Shown: positions 11,061 through 23,808, counted from the stretch's first letter. The stretch: 64,000 nt of DNA from Gigaspora rosea (GCA_003550325.1 QKWP01000234.1:28974-92973), one strand, 5' to 3'. Program-made: numbers and translations. The notes: generated from the letters alone by a model not told the origin.

Positions 11061-12700
11061 GAAAACTTTTTCTAATAATTCTCAAACCAACAACTACTGA
11101 ACAAATCCGCAACAAAGTTTATAGTTAGTATAAAAAATAATATACAAAACTTTTCTTGTAGAACTAGTAGTTTCAAGCTTGATAAGTCTTTAGATTTCTT
11201 GAAGAACTGAAATAGAGCTAAAAATAAACTCCTTTTGGTTTGGGGCTCTTTAGTAAAAGTTTATAAACTATTGAACAAGTAGTTGGTAAATATCAAAAGT
11301 GCATATCAAAAATCTGTAAAAATATTATTGGAAGCAAACTTTTGGTTTTCTATACTATTCTATACTTTGCAAACTCCTACACTTTCTCTAAGTTGGTTTT
11401 TTAGCCTCTTATATGGCTTTTTACAAAATTTTTACCAAAAAGTGTGAATTTTGGCATATCTTTCCAAAGATCAATATTGTTTATCTGTTTTAAAATAGAA
11501 GCTAAAGTTACAAGAGGTTACAAGAAATCACAATACTTATGAAGCTGCCTACATGTTTATATGCATAGCAATAACTAACAAGCATTTAATGAATGAGCCT
11601 TTTAGAAAATTTTAATTAGTATAGCTTGATCTCTTAGTATAGTAGTTTTTTATATTTTTCACTTTGGATACAGTACCAAGATCTTAGTTAGTACTGTATA
11701 ATTTTTATAAGTATAGTATAGGCTTTAATTATACTATTATTTAGATTTATTTTTACTTTCTCTTTTGTTTTTTCTTTTTGTCTTTTTTTCTTTTTTTCTT
11801 TTTTACATTTTCCTTTTGTATTCATTTTCTATTTTGTTTTTTTTACTTTCCCTCTTTTTCATGCACTTTGTGAAGAAAAAAAATTTTAAAAAAAAGAAAA
11901 GATAATTTTGATATAGCATACAATGCCAGTTAGTAATGGTTGGTATACAGTTGGATATACAAAAGCTTGAACAAGTTCAGGCTCCAACTTGAGACAAAGG
12001 TTGTTATAGCAGATTGCTTTGGGTATTTAACACTTGGAGAGTTTTTTTTTTTATAAAAATACTTTAGTAATTATTTTTGTACTTGTACATAGTATCAATA
12101 GTTACCTTTTTCTCAAAGTATATATACAGTATATATGTATTTATATAATTTAATTTTGTGATATTTTGCAATAAGTATATAGAATTATATAATACTTAGT
12201 AGTATCCTGCATTAATTATCTGTTTTTAAGAGAAATTCCATGGTTTATATAAAATACAATATTCTATTATATATCAGTTTGACTTTGATTCTAGATTTGC
12301 AAAAGCAACAATTTTTTTATTATTATTGTTACAAATAAGCTCACAAATTATATAATTATCATAATTAAACCAACACCTGAAATCTGATTGGTAATTTTGT
12401 TGTACAAAATCATATTATAAGTTATATTTGTAATTATTATATCATATAGTCATGTAATTGATAACTATACTAAAAATTCTTATATTTGTATAGTTAACGT
12501 CATTACTAATTTATCAACATTGTCATTACTGATTTATATCTTTTTTTTTTGGTCTTTTTAACCATCCACATAAGAATTTTAATCGAAAGAAGTATGTAAG
12601 TATGCAAGTATTCACTATTTTAATTTGATGACGTAATTACAAATATGACATAGAAGTATAGTCTTCAATAACTGATACCAGTCTGATACCGTTATTATCA
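11061..12700. other. AT-rich non-coding sequence
   Basis: A T-rich TTTTTCTTTTT tract lies at 11755-11870. No gene, terminal repeat or RNA gene is supported. Confidence 0.4.
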
Positions 12701-14311
12701 TATTAGTATAGGGAAAAAATTATCACGTAGGTGTTGAATATACCCGCGTGATCTACCAATCATCTACCGCCATTCAACGCCTTTTTTACACCCCATGCAA
12801 TACTATATACGGCTAATTATCTGTTATTATTCAAATTAGTACGTATGTTACCAGGTACAGTACATATACGTACGTAAATTTGCCCATATTTTGTCTCCAT
12901 AGTCTGACTAATGATGCTAATGATACTAAACTATTAAGATGAAAATAAGGGATGTACTTAACATAAATCTAAATATATAAATATATGACCGCCATTCGAC
13001 ACATTACGCAACATACACTATTAAAGACTTTCATTATGCATTATCGTTGCATGCATAAGAAAATGAAACCTTGTTTAGTTTGAAATGTACCCCTAACCCA
13101 CTCATTAGACACCCTTTCACGCGCCAAATTAACATTTCAGATAATTATAGAATGGACTGGCAATGCCAAAATAGATGATCCTACACGCGTAACACCTTAA
13201 ATTTTGATATAGTGTTATGTAGTAATTTATTACCTATAAAAAAGCGATAGATAGGTGAATAATAATGTGGTGGAATGCACAAGAACAACGAACAATCTCG
13301 AAACATTAATGCCACAGAATGCTATTATAAGTTATTTGTGTAGTTTGGCGAATGTATTTTCTTTTTTTAGGAATTATAGATTTTCAAGCATTTATATAAT
13401 TTTTACCTTTATTAGTTATTAAAATGGTAAGTTGCATCGCTAATAAACACGGCCAACGCCGATTAGATCTTGATAATCTATCGTTAAACTAGTTATTTTT
13501 TTTTCTAGCTCGCTCTTTCGTGTCATGTTTGTTGAGAAGCATTCGAATCATTCGAATCATTCGAATTCGCTCGGACCGTTATACATAAATACTAATTAAG
13601 CATAATGTACACCAAAGTACATTCATCAACTGCGCATCTAGTTTAATCCCATTTATTATTATTGGATGTATGTACGTAAGTGTAATGATGTACTGTATGA
13701 TGTATGTATAACAGATAATATTGATTTTACGTATTATCATTATACATGAAATAAAATATAATGAATATGTATAACTACGATATTCTAACAGCCTCACGTC
13801 ATTCCCCACACATAAAAAGTTCGATTTAAGTAAGTATGGTTCTAAGACGAAAAAACCTTGCTTATCAACTCGCGTTATGGAAGAAATTACATAAAAAAGG
13901 ATTAGATCGCTTTGACGCATAGATGCAAATGGTTAATCAGTACGATAATAATACGAACCCTTTTCATTATTTTTTCATATATTACGTTAGCTTATGAGTT
14001 GGCGTAAAAAATGACACTGTGGATCGTTAATATTAAGTATTTTATATCTCCTTTGTTTCGGAAGCAGCAACTTTTAGTCATGTGATCCATCAATGGTGCT
14101 TAATACTGTAATACGTAGAATGACAATAATAGACGTCAGTAAAATATAAAAATGTGTATTTCTGTACCGTTTGGCATAATTTCTCAACAATTGCGAAAAA
14201 AAAATTCTTTACGATTACTATTTCTGTCATTTGATTATACTGTATATATAAATATATATATTTTTTGTTGTATATATAAACAAAATTCACTTAATTATTC
14301 AAGTATAAACA
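12701..14311. other. unique-looking upstream region of the disordered-protein gene
   Basis: Base usage changes here: CpG-containing words (ACGTACGTA, CGCGTG, CGAATT) return and element-like structure disappears, so this looks like the start of a gene island. A 10-bp tandem ATTCGAATC word repeats about three times at 13540-13567. A TATATATAAA tract lies about 30-40 bases before the ATG at 14312. No convincing gene lies inside. Confidence 0.4.
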
Positions 14312-17300
14312 ATGGTTAACAAAAAATCTTCGACGACTACATCAAACAAGAAGGAACGTATCAAAACCACTATAAAATCGATTGTAGCTTCAAAAGATAC
14401 TAAAAAAAATGCCGTGGAAACTAAAAATAAAAGCACACTCGAATTAAATAATAATAATAAACGATCAGAAACAAAACAAAAAAATGGTTCGAATGAATCT
14501 GATGAAAAAATCATAATCGAAAAACCTTTGGTTGATAAACCTCTTGATGATTCAAAAAAATCCTCAAAAAAAGCAACGAAAGCAGATGAATCCAATAATA
14601 ATAATAATCCTAGTTCAATTAAACCAGAACAAAATATTACCATTAAAAAACGACTTTCAGTAGCACCCATCTCATCTTCATCATCATCTGTAACACCAAC
14701 ATCAAATGCCGAAACTAAAAATAATATTGCTGATAATAAACGTCGTACGTCTTCAGTCGTACGTTCAGAAACATCTTCGCGACCATCAACACCAGATATT
14801 AAAAGACAGCGTTCTTCAAAAATAAGTCAACATCCTTCACGACCAACTACTCCGGATATTACTAAACGTCCTTCATCTAGTCGTTTAACAGTGTACGAAA
14901 ATTCAACGCCAGATGTTACAAGAAAAGCATCTTCACGTTCTTCATCATCAGCTGCCAAACGACCAACATCAATTATATCAAACACGAATTTAAGCACGAA
15001 TTCAAGACCTGCTTCACCAGAATTCTCAAAAACTGCGAAAAGATCTACCTCTATTATATCAAGCACGAATTCAAGATCTGCTTCACCAGAACTCTTAAAA
15101 ACTACGAAAAGACCTACCTCTACTAAATCAAGCACAACGAACTCAAACACGAATTCAAGACCTAATTCACCAGAACTCTTAAAAACTACGAAAAGACCTA
15201 CCTCTACTAAATCAAGCACAACGAACTCAAACACGAATTCAAGATCTACTTCACCAGAACTCTTAAAAACTACGAAAAGACCTACCTCTATTATATCGAA
15301 ATCAAGCACGAATTCAAGATCTGCTTCACCAGAACTTTTAAAAACTACAAAAAGACCTACCTCTATGATATCAGTCACGAATTCTCAACCAGTAATGCCT
15401 GAAGTTAAAGTTAAACAAAGTAGTTCAACGCAGCCAAATGATTCTTCAAATATCATTAATAAATCCAAACAATTATCTCAACAAATTCCGCCAACACAAG
15501 TTATTAAAAAACAAAGTTTTTCTCAATCTTCAAGACCGCCTTCACCAGAAATTACCAAGTTGTCTGAACCTCCATTGATATCAGGAAAATCAAATACCTC
15601 CAAACCTTCAAGACCATCCACACCCGATATCACAAAATCATCAATAAATGAGACTACAAGGAAACGTAGTGTTTCGAGACCGTCCACATTTGAAATTCAA
15701 CAACTACCTGAATTAACCAGGCGTCAACGTTCATATTCTACCACACAAATGTCATTCGCCACTACATTTAATTCAATAAATACTAATTCAACCTTAAATT
15801 CACAAATTCAAAATAATAGACGAACGTCATTCACTTCATCAATAGCATCACAAATATCTGATGATAGTTATTTTCAAAGACCTTCAACGCCAACTTCAGA
15901 AACTTCAGTGGAAAGTAATGATAATTATAAAATTACTTTAGATGATTGTAATACGTTGTCGTCAATAGATGTTAATAATAATAATGATCATGAAAAGACC
16001 AATAATGAACAACTATTCACGGAGAAATGGGTGGATGAAAATAGTAATTTATTTTCAGATACAACAAATGATAAAATATGTTTAGTTATTGATAAAAAAT
16101 CCACGGAAATTAATAATTTTATGCATGAAGACATCAATCAACCTAAAAATCGTTTGGTAGTATTTGATTCAGAACAAGAAATTACACCGGCTAAAACCTG
16201 TATTTCAAAGTTAAATTTATCAGATAATTTGACAGTTATAGAAACCTCCTCTCTAGAACATGAAACCGATATATCAAACGATAAAATATTTAATAACGAT
16301 AATTCAATCCTTTCAGATAATGATAATCATAAAAATGAATTGCAACAAGGTGAAAAAGATAATTTAATTCAAGAAAATAATCAAAATATAGATATAAAAG
16401 GATCTATAGAAATTTTAGATGAATCATCTAAAGAGGTTAAAACCGAAACGAAAATAGATAAAATTAATGCTGTTGAGTTGATAAATAATATGATGGAAAA
16501 CGATAAAACAATTAAGAATGTTAAGAATGTTATCGAGGTTAATGGAAATAAATTACCTGCCATAATAGAACAAGATCTTGATTTAGAACATCAATCGATT
16601 GAAAAGATTATCATCAATTCAATAAATCAACACGACCATATGGTATTTACGCCAACTAAAATCGAAACGGAGGAGAAACATAATTTAAATCTAACAGAGA
16701 TGGCAATGAATTATGAAAAGTCAAATATCGTAGAAGACTGTGCCATAAAGCAACAAAATTTTTCCAATATAAATTTATTGGGACAAGAACAAATATCGCA
16801 AGATAATCATATTAAAAATAATAATACTTTGAATGATAATATATGTGTAATGCAAAATAATATAAACAATATATACAATATTAATAATCAAGAATGTATT
16901 CCTTATCTTCCTTCCGAACCTGCTATTATCGAACATGGGACAATCTCAGTATATGCAGATCCATATAAAAAATATGTAGGATCGTATGGTACAACACCAC
17001 AAGACTTTTCACCTTTTACAAATTACGAAACTCAAGATATTATAATGCGTGTTGATGAAAAAAGATTTGATGAAGTTATGCGACAGAATTTATTAGTGCC
17101 TTCTGAAATAGGATATAAAGAAAGCACAGTTACGAATTTATTGAAAGAACCTAATTTAAGTACTGAGAATCTTTTAAATTCTATTGATTCAATAACAAAA
17201 GAACAACAATGTAAGATTGAAAATTTAAAAATTATTACATTTATTTATGTTTATGAATTAATACTGAATATATATGTACCTCTTGATTAAAATTAGATTA

Positions 17301-17668
17301 TGATGTCTCAATTAGTGAAGGTAAACAAAGATTTTCTTTTAAGTCTAAAATTTTCATAAAAATAAATATAAACGTTTTTTTTTTTTTTTTAATTTCAGAT
17401 GAAAGTTTAGACTCAAAGTACAAAATGAAGAGACCATCTTATGGCACATTTCCTGATTTATGTTCTTGTAAGAAGATTTTTCAATTCTATAACGTCAAAA
17501 GTACTTGTTCTAATTAATTAACTTATTAACCAATTAATCTTATATATATAATATATATATATATATATTTTTTTTTTTACAGATTCAAATTCTGTCAAAT
17601 CTCTTCATCTTGGTCAAAAAGATGAACAATCAACGTTTTCATCATTGTGTTCTTGTCCAATTTGTTAA
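14312..17668 (+). CDS. intrinsically disordered Ser/Thr/Asn-rich repeat protein (unknown function)
   Basis: I do not recognise the family. My model joins 14312-17210, 17297-17320, 17399-17467 and 17583-17668. All three introns are GT-AG and frame is kept, giving 1025 codons before TAA. Reading through the first donor would instead add an unrelated hydrophobic tail and stop at 17288-17290. The second exon is only 24 nt. The protein is highly polar and low-complexity. Residues about 145-400 carry repeated RPSTPD and SPELLKTTKRPTS motifs (five near-identical SPELLKTTKRPTS-like copies around 15010-15370), which offer many SP/TP kinase sites. The middle is Asn/Asp/Glu-rich. A better-conserved-looking C-terminal part (about 870-960) reads EHGTISVYADPYKKYVGSYG and then EKRFDEVMRQNLLVPSEIGY. 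The C-terminus ends SLCSCPIC. No membrane segment or signal peptide is seen. A scaffold or cytoskeletal role is possible but only a guess. Confidence 0.85.
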
Positions 17669-18215
17669 TTTTTTATTTATTAAGCATTTAAGAATATATA
17701 AATATATATATACGTTATTATTTTTTATAATTATTTTAGTTCTTGTATATTATTGTATAATTTATTATTATGATCTTAAAAAAAATTTTTTTTAAGATTT
17801 GAAATATAAATAAAGAATACGACAGTAAGATAAATCATACCATCATCCTCTTTTAAATTTTGTCAAGGAAAAAAATATATATATTACTATAAGAATTTAC
17901 CGTGACTGAGGATGATGAATATTTTATCAAGAGTCGAACAATGTTATATAGAATAAAATACAATATAAGGATCCGGGAATACATAAAATAATATTTTTCA
18001 ACAAATTTACAATGTACAGTACTTTATACGACTATCGAATTTTTAATATCCAAAATTCAAATTAAAAGAATTTCCTATTTCCTCTATATACACGTATTCT
18101 CATTTGTAAGAGCAGTCAATTCACGACAAAACCCCATTATCAATTGTTCGTATTTCTATTTTCATTGGTGTTCGAGATTATTTTCTGAATAGGTAGTGAA
18201 TTCAAATCCTTTTCT
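17669..18215. other. convergent intergenic region
   Basis: Shared 3' region of the plus-strand gene ending at 17668 and the minus-strand gene ending at 18216. It holds AATAAA-like words (for example 17809-17814) that could serve 3'-end formation. No separate gene. Confidence 0.5.
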
Positions 18216-18596
18216 TTATACATCACTATCTGAAAAATCATCATCGTATTTAATATGTTTTAATTCATTACTAAATCGAACAGATTTTGAAGAAACAGAT
18301 TTTGTTTTGAATTTTTTAAACGATGACTTGATAATTTCACCATTTTTTTTTCGAAGAAAAAAATTTTCGGTATGTGTTAATCGTGTTGAAGTGGATAAAT
18401 TTTCTCGTTTTAAGATAGGGGTGTCACGAACTGATATCGTTTGAGATTCTGATTTATTTTTTGTGATTATATTCTTTGAACCTAAAATTTCAGAAGGAAG
18501 TTCGCGAGGCCGCGTATTTCCAGCAATAGAAATAGCTTGTTTTACATTTAGAGATGTTGGAGTATGATTAAATACTTTAGGTGCAACGTAAGGCAT
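18216..18596 (-). CDS. small basic protein with PP1-docking-like motif (hypothetical)
   Basis: A single 126-codon frame from ATG at 18596 to TAA at 18216, not recognised as any family. It is rich in S, K, T and N, with no hydrophobic segment. Residues 91-108 read SSFKKFKTKSVSSKSVRF. KSVRF (104-108) fits the RVxF consensus ([RK]-x(0,1)-[VI]-x-F) by which proteins dock on protein phosphatase 1. The tail is acidic (DDDFSDSDV). The composition, the absence of low-complexity A/T coding and its place in the gene island favour a real gene. Upstream exons cannot be excluded, and short linear motifs arise by chance. A regulator of PP1 would be a speculative reading. Confidence 0.5.
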   Translation of the reverse strand: MPYVAPKVFNHTPTSLNVKQAISIAGNTRPRELPSEILGSKNIITKNKSESQTISVRDTPILKRENLSTSTRLTHTENFFLRKKNGEIIKSSFKKFKTKSVSSKSVRFSNELKHIKYDDDFSDSDV

Positions 18597-19239
18597 TATA
18601 GTTTTTATCGATAAAAAAAAAAGTAGATATGTCGTTCGTGTACGTAGTCTGATAATGCACCTTTTTATTTTATTTTGACAACTTTATATTGCGCATGTAA
18701 ATATGTACAAATTTGGACATTATCAACTAAATTTTTTATTTATGTTACATTTTCAAAAGAATTTCCCATTGGGAAAATCATTGGAATTTTTTTTACCGAA
18801 TTTCCGCAATATTTCATTTACTATATACTATATAGTAATTATAATAATCCCCCTAATCACTATATTAAGATCAAGAGGCAATCAATATTTATGATATTTG
18901 TAATCAAATAGTGTTATGTACGTAAGTTAAAATTGCTAAAGAATTCAGGAGATTCGGACTCGGCGAATCAGAAATCCATGTGACGTCTCATGATATAGCA
19001 TACAAGCAAGATCTGTTCACAATATATACTGTATATAAGCATTTAAAACTATAGTACATATTACTCAGTGGCATGCAAAATTTGTTTTTGGCATGTCAAT
19101 CACCCCACTTTCGGCGACAAGATTATGATTCATGGTGAATCAACCGACTTTAAATAACATCAAACTTAAGAAGTGGAAGTTACGTACATACGTACGTACA
19201 TAAAATTAATCGCACTATACGGAAAATTCAATTTTGATA
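18597..19239. other. non-coding, likely promoter side of the small gene
   Basis: No gene or terminal repeat is seen. ACGTACGTAC words lie at 19183-19198. Confidence 0.35.
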
Positions 19240-19379
19240 GTGATGGGCATAAAAACTCATTTTCAACCGATAACGTTAATATATCAGATCATAACTCAAT
19301 TCGTTGTCTTTGACTGATTTTTATCGGTATGGTTAAATGCATACCGGAAACATAAGTAAAACATCTTAGGTTAATGTAT

Positions 19380-19830
19380 TTCAGAGATGATTAAGTCAAG
19401 TATTTTCGGATCTACTGCGCAGGCTGCGCAGTCTGCAGGTTGACCAGAATTACGCCAGCTGACCAGAATTATGCTAACTAGCCTAAATTTTAAAAATCGC
19501 ACTGCGCAGCATGTAGGGATGATCTTAATTTATAGAAAAAAGTTAATACATACAATCTATATGTAGAGTATCGCAGCTGACCAGAATTAGCCCGAATTTT
19601 AAAAATCGCACTGCGCAGCCTGTAGCAATGTCTAAAATTAAATTTATGTGCGGAATTCGCACATGCACATTTCTTGCGGAAATTTAAAATTTGTTGCGGT
19701 CTGCAGACTCCGCAGACTCCCCAAACTCCGCAACCCGATTTCAGACACTGGATAACGCTAAAATTTGGATGTCTTAATTTAAAAATTAGCATAGAGCAGG
19801 TTAAGACATACAATCTTCATGTATATTATC
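19380..19830. repeat. CTGCGCAG / CTGACCAGAATTA repeat patch
   Basis: AAAAATCGCACTGCGCAGC followed by TGTAG occurs twice (about 19492 and 19603). CTGACCAGAATTA-like words occur at 19441, 19459 and 19576. ACATACAATCT followed by ATGTA occurs at 19550 and 19806. CTGCAGACTCCGCAGACTCC lies at 19701-19720. The patch is locally duplicated, GC-richer than its surroundings and without a frame. It may be an old element of unknown type. Confidence 0.6.
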
Positions 19831-20380
19831 AATTTTTAACATTTATATAACTAATTTTACAGTAATTGATTAATCAACCTAATAATAAATAGTTTTTAAA
19901 CTTGATCATAAATGACTTTTACTAAAAAAGCATTTATGGTGTTTTTACTTTTATCACCCATATTACGTGTAGATTATCTCAAAAATTAGCTAATTAATTA
20001 GTATTCGGTGATCTAATACATAATAGCTAAGTAAAAATGCTAACCCTAACAAGAAAATTTTGAGTTAAAACTTTTATGCACAAAACTTGGAAAAAATCTA
20101 TAAAAACATATAATAGGTGCAAAACCATCATAGGTGCATTTTATAATAAATTTAAAGGCAATTCTTACTAAAAATTAAAATATTTAATTGCCAATTCGTT
20201 TAAGAATATAGTATTCTATATGCGCAAATTACTATTAAATTTATTATATATTAAGAAATCTTATATCTGATATATATATTTTATTGAGCTAATATATTTT
20301 GATTTTCTAATTAAAAATATAGAAAATTTTTTACATGTATTATAATTAAATTATCAAAATTGATCTAGAAGACTATAAGA
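19831..20380. other. AT-rich non-coding sequence
   Basis: No supported feature. A single CTAACCCTAAC word occurs near 20039. Confidence 0.4.
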
Positions 20381-20382
20381 TA

Positions 20383-20516
20383 CAGTTAGACCTCCCTAAA
20401 TGCACATTATACAAGCTTAGTTTTGGCCAAACTCATATAACACTTATAGATTTTTACTTCCCTAAATGCAATATTTTTTGACCGCCTATAGCCATGCATT
20501 TAGAGAGGTTTGACTA
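20383..20516. mobile_element. 134-bp pogo/Tigger-like MITE
   Basis: The left end CAGTTAGACCTCCCTAAATG (from 20383) matches the inverted right end TAGTCAAACCTCTCTAAATG (from 20516). All differences are transitions. TA flanks both sides (20381-20382, 20517-20518). A CAGTNNNACCTC start is typical of pogo/Tigger-type Tc1-mariner elements. Non-coding. Confidence 0.75.
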
Positions 20517-20518
20517 TA

Positions 20519-21803
20519 TTTAAATTTTAAAATTTGTAACTATATGAAATTTTTATATGTTTAGAGGAAAAAAAAAGATTTCATAACTATATAACTATAT
20601 AATAATATTATCATTCTTATGTGGATTGCTAAAATCCACAGATAATGTTTGTTATTATTCTTTTCCACTCCAATTCCATAATATATGCCAGTTTTATAAT
20701 TATCTGCCTCGGCTAATTTCAAATAACGCACATAAATACTTTATGTTTATCCATTTTAACCCCAGTCAATAAAATATTTGAGTGTTTCAATTATGATGAT
20801 AAGGCATTGTAACACATGATCACTGGATATGTCTACACCAATGAAAAAAAAAATCAATTTTCAGTATAGATTTGCAAATTACGCGTTCGTGTCATATTAT
20901 AAACAAGACCGATTATTTTCGGTGGAATAATTGGTTAAATTTCGTCCATACTAAGATAATTCATAAATTCTGCATAATTTTCATGGTATTCCATAGATTA
21001 TGCGCGGATTCTTGCCATAACCATAAAAAATTCATATGAAAAAAAAAGAAGGAAACGAAGCGATACGGTGTTTTCCGCATCTATGTTCCACAATTTTGTG
21101 CAACTCAATAAAGGTTATCTAACAACCTTTGCATTATCATAACATTGCGGCAAATTTATGAAATGCCCCAAAATTTTTAAATATAGATTTTTAGGAATTT
21201 TTTCCCATAAATATAGATTTTAAGAAATTTTTTCCAGGTTAGGATTGCGTCGATTATATGTCTAATGAGGGTAGGGAAGATAGTTAGACGCGTTATCAAT
21301 CTAGACGAATTTTGTGATCAAATTTTTTAGTTAAATTTCATAAATTCACAGTGATGATAATATGTTATATTATGTTTTACACATGATAGTATTTCTCTCC
21401 AAATTTTGCTATTGTGTACCATAAATAGTTGCATCTAGTTCAAAAGTTCTCTAAGCTGAATAAAACCGAGTTTATCTTTACAAAAAAAAAAATTTTTCAT
21501 ATCTCAATTCTAAATTTTAATCTACTTATGATCTTTGGTTTGATAATAACGATTATTATTCGTTTAACAAGAGAATTTTTAACCACTTGAATAGTCAAAT
21601 GGTTTGCTACTAATTGTAAATTTTTAATTCAGTATCCAATGTTTGGATTGAATAGATGAGATTTATGTTTGTATCACTTTATTAAACACATAAATTAGCA
21701 ATGCTTATATACTGTATGTCCAATTGTTTTGGTCATATAGAGTTTTATATGTTCAAATGCCCAAATGTCCAATTCACGTATGTCAACTCTGTAAATTAGA
21801 ACA
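20519..21803. other. AT-rich non-coding sequence
   Basis: No gene, terminal repeat or RNA gene could be supported in this stretch. Confidence 0.4.
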
Positions 21804-22100
21804 TACCGTATAAGCGCGAAATAACGCTCATGGGCGTTATTTTTGAAAATCGAAACCCCCTAAGATAGCATATGCAGTCTCAAATTAACGCCCATGGGCG
21901 TCCCGAATTAACGCGCACCTTAATATACTCTTGTATAAAAAATTAATACAGTATTTGAAAAGTGTGCCGGAATTAGGTTTAATACTAAGTAAACCTAAGC
22001 TCTAACAATCATAGAACAACTTTATTAGAACTTAAAAATAAGTTTACTTGTTACCAAACCTAGTTTCGAAGCATTTTTCAAATATTATTATAATATATAT

Positions 22101-23356
22101 CAGGGTGAAACTCGCGCAGCTAGCTAGTAAAACCCGCTTTGATGGTGAAATCCGCGTTAGCATAGTGTATTTTATATGTTAACTAAAGCTGCAAACATTT
22201 AGAATCTTGAGGGGTAGCTATCCTCGGCACAACTACTATAGCATACGGCACATTTTGCCGTATAAGTAGAAGTGCCGCATGCCGTATAAATGCCGTAAGT
22301 AGTATAAATGTTGTATGCTGTATAAATGCCATTATGCCGTATAAATGCCGTATGATCGAGGTAGGACAGGGACTTTCTCATTTATACGCGTTTCGTAAAA
22401 CAGATAGATAATAGTTAAACAACCCAACCAATCAACGGGCACAATTCAAATATTACAATATGTTAAAAATTTCGCGTTGTAAAGAAATCCAAATTATAAT
22501 ACAACTTACAAAATGTAAGAACTTAATTAAAAAAGTTTTTGATAACAAGTTACACGTCCTTTATTATTATTTTTTTAAAATTTTATATAATTAACAAAGC
22601 TATATTATCATATATATAAAACGGTTTCTATTGAACCAAACATCTTCTAAAGAACATATACAACTTTCGAAAACAGTCTGCAAAAACCTACAAATAAAAT
22701 AAACAAGTTCATTACTTAAATAATAATAATAAAAAAAAAAAGAAAAAAAAATACAGTAATGTTAAGCTTCACGAATTAAGCAGTACAATACCTCTTACTA
22801 TACGGTAGATAGTACTTCAACTCTCAATAAACCTACCTTTTATTCGCGTGATGCAACATGATGCAACAGGATTTCTTGAAGAGACACTCGCTACGAAGCT
22901 ATTTTACTAGCACCGACAATAATTTTTTTTTTTAAGTTTGCTTAGACCCGAAAATTCTGGTTTTACTACGCTATATGGATAACGTCGATCCCGGATTCGA
23001 ATGTCCCCCATGCTCACTTCCTTCAGTGAAACGACTTTATGGCATCATCAATAACGGCATACAATACCAGTTACGGCATACGACACTTACGGCTTACTAC
23101 TTTATTGCTACATACGGCATAACGGCAACATGTCCTAAAGGTAGTACGGCCTTTACGTCATAGCCGTAATGCCGTATGTAGTTACTACCCTAAGAAATGT
23201 TCGCAGCTTTAATGTTAACGCGGATTTCAAACTGCTTGAACTACCGGCAACAATACGGCTGATGTTAATAATGCTTTTACTGTAAGCCATCACTACAGCT
23301 CTCGGTATTGCATAGCGGGTCGGATTTTACTAGCTAGCTGCGCGGGTTTCACCCTG
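22101..23356. mobile_element. inner TIR element with CAGGGTGAAAC..GCGCAGCTAGC ends
   Basis: The left end CAGGGTGAAACTCGCGCAGC (22101-22120) and inverted right end CAGGGTGAAACCCGCGCAGC (23356-23337) continue together through TAGCTAGTAAAA, about 36 bp with two C/T differences. The interior has dense TACGGCAT words in both orientations and no transposase. A clear target duplication was not found. It sits within the element ending at 23470, so it is the younger of the two. Confidence 0.8.
22235..23190. repeat. dispersed TACGGCAT/ATGCCGTA subterminal words
   Basis: Two clusters lie at 22240-22362 (TGCCGTATAAATGCCGTAT type) and 23038-23185 (TACGGCATA type), near the two ends of the inner TIR element and mostly in opposite orientation. 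Short repeated subterminal words of this sort are often transposase-binding sites in cut-and-paste elements. That role is inference. Confidence 0.7.
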
Positions 23357-23472
23357 TCGTATTATATAATTGAGGGGTTATAATTTAAAAAATCAACCTT
23401 CATTTAGAAATAACGCACATAGGCGTACTCGAAATAACGCGCAGGCGGGCGTTATTTCGCGCTTGGACGGTA

Positions 23473-23808
23473 AAAATTAGGCTATTCTCAACCAACTTAC
23501 ATTGTTATTCAAAATGCTCACACGAAATCTTGATAGATGATGTAAAAGTTGATAAACTATTGTAAATAAGACAATATTTGAAAATATATATATATAAAGT
23601 TACATTATGTAAATTTTGCTATTGCTTTTAATACTGTAAATAATTTCATTTCAATTAAAATCAAGGTTTTTCAAATGAATAAAAGTTCGCTGAAATTAAA
23701 TAACTTTTAGAAATTAATTACTTATGGTTTATTCTATTAATAAATAAGTTAAAAAAAATAAAATACAACACAGTTTTTTTTTCACTCTATAATAACAATA
23801 ATAATACA
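23473..23808. other. intergenic, 3' side of the kelch gene
   Basis: AT-rich, with no element ends and no frame. The kelch gene's polyadenylation site should lie here. Confidence 0.4.

Larger units (their letters stand above)
21806..23470. mobile_element. outer TIR element with CCGT..AAGCGCGAAATAACGC ends
   Basis: The left end CCGTATAAGCGCGAAATAAC (21806) matches the inverted right end CCGTCCAAGCGCGAAATAAC (23470). TA flanks both sides (21804-21805, 23471-23472). AATAACGC/GCGTTATT words repeat near both ends. A short relative with CCGTATTTTCGC ends lies at 63016-63246. The outer element is split by an inner element at 22101-23356. No transposase frame. Confidence 0.75.

Noticed and set aside
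13579..13920. 113-codon minus-strand frame upstream of the disordered-protein gene
   Set aside because: Composition (I, Y, L) is as expected from random AT-rich DNA, with no recognisable motif or intron structure.
14827..15378. 183-codon minus-strand repeat frame
   Set aside because: It is the exact shadow of the tandem repeat in the plus-strand disordered protein.
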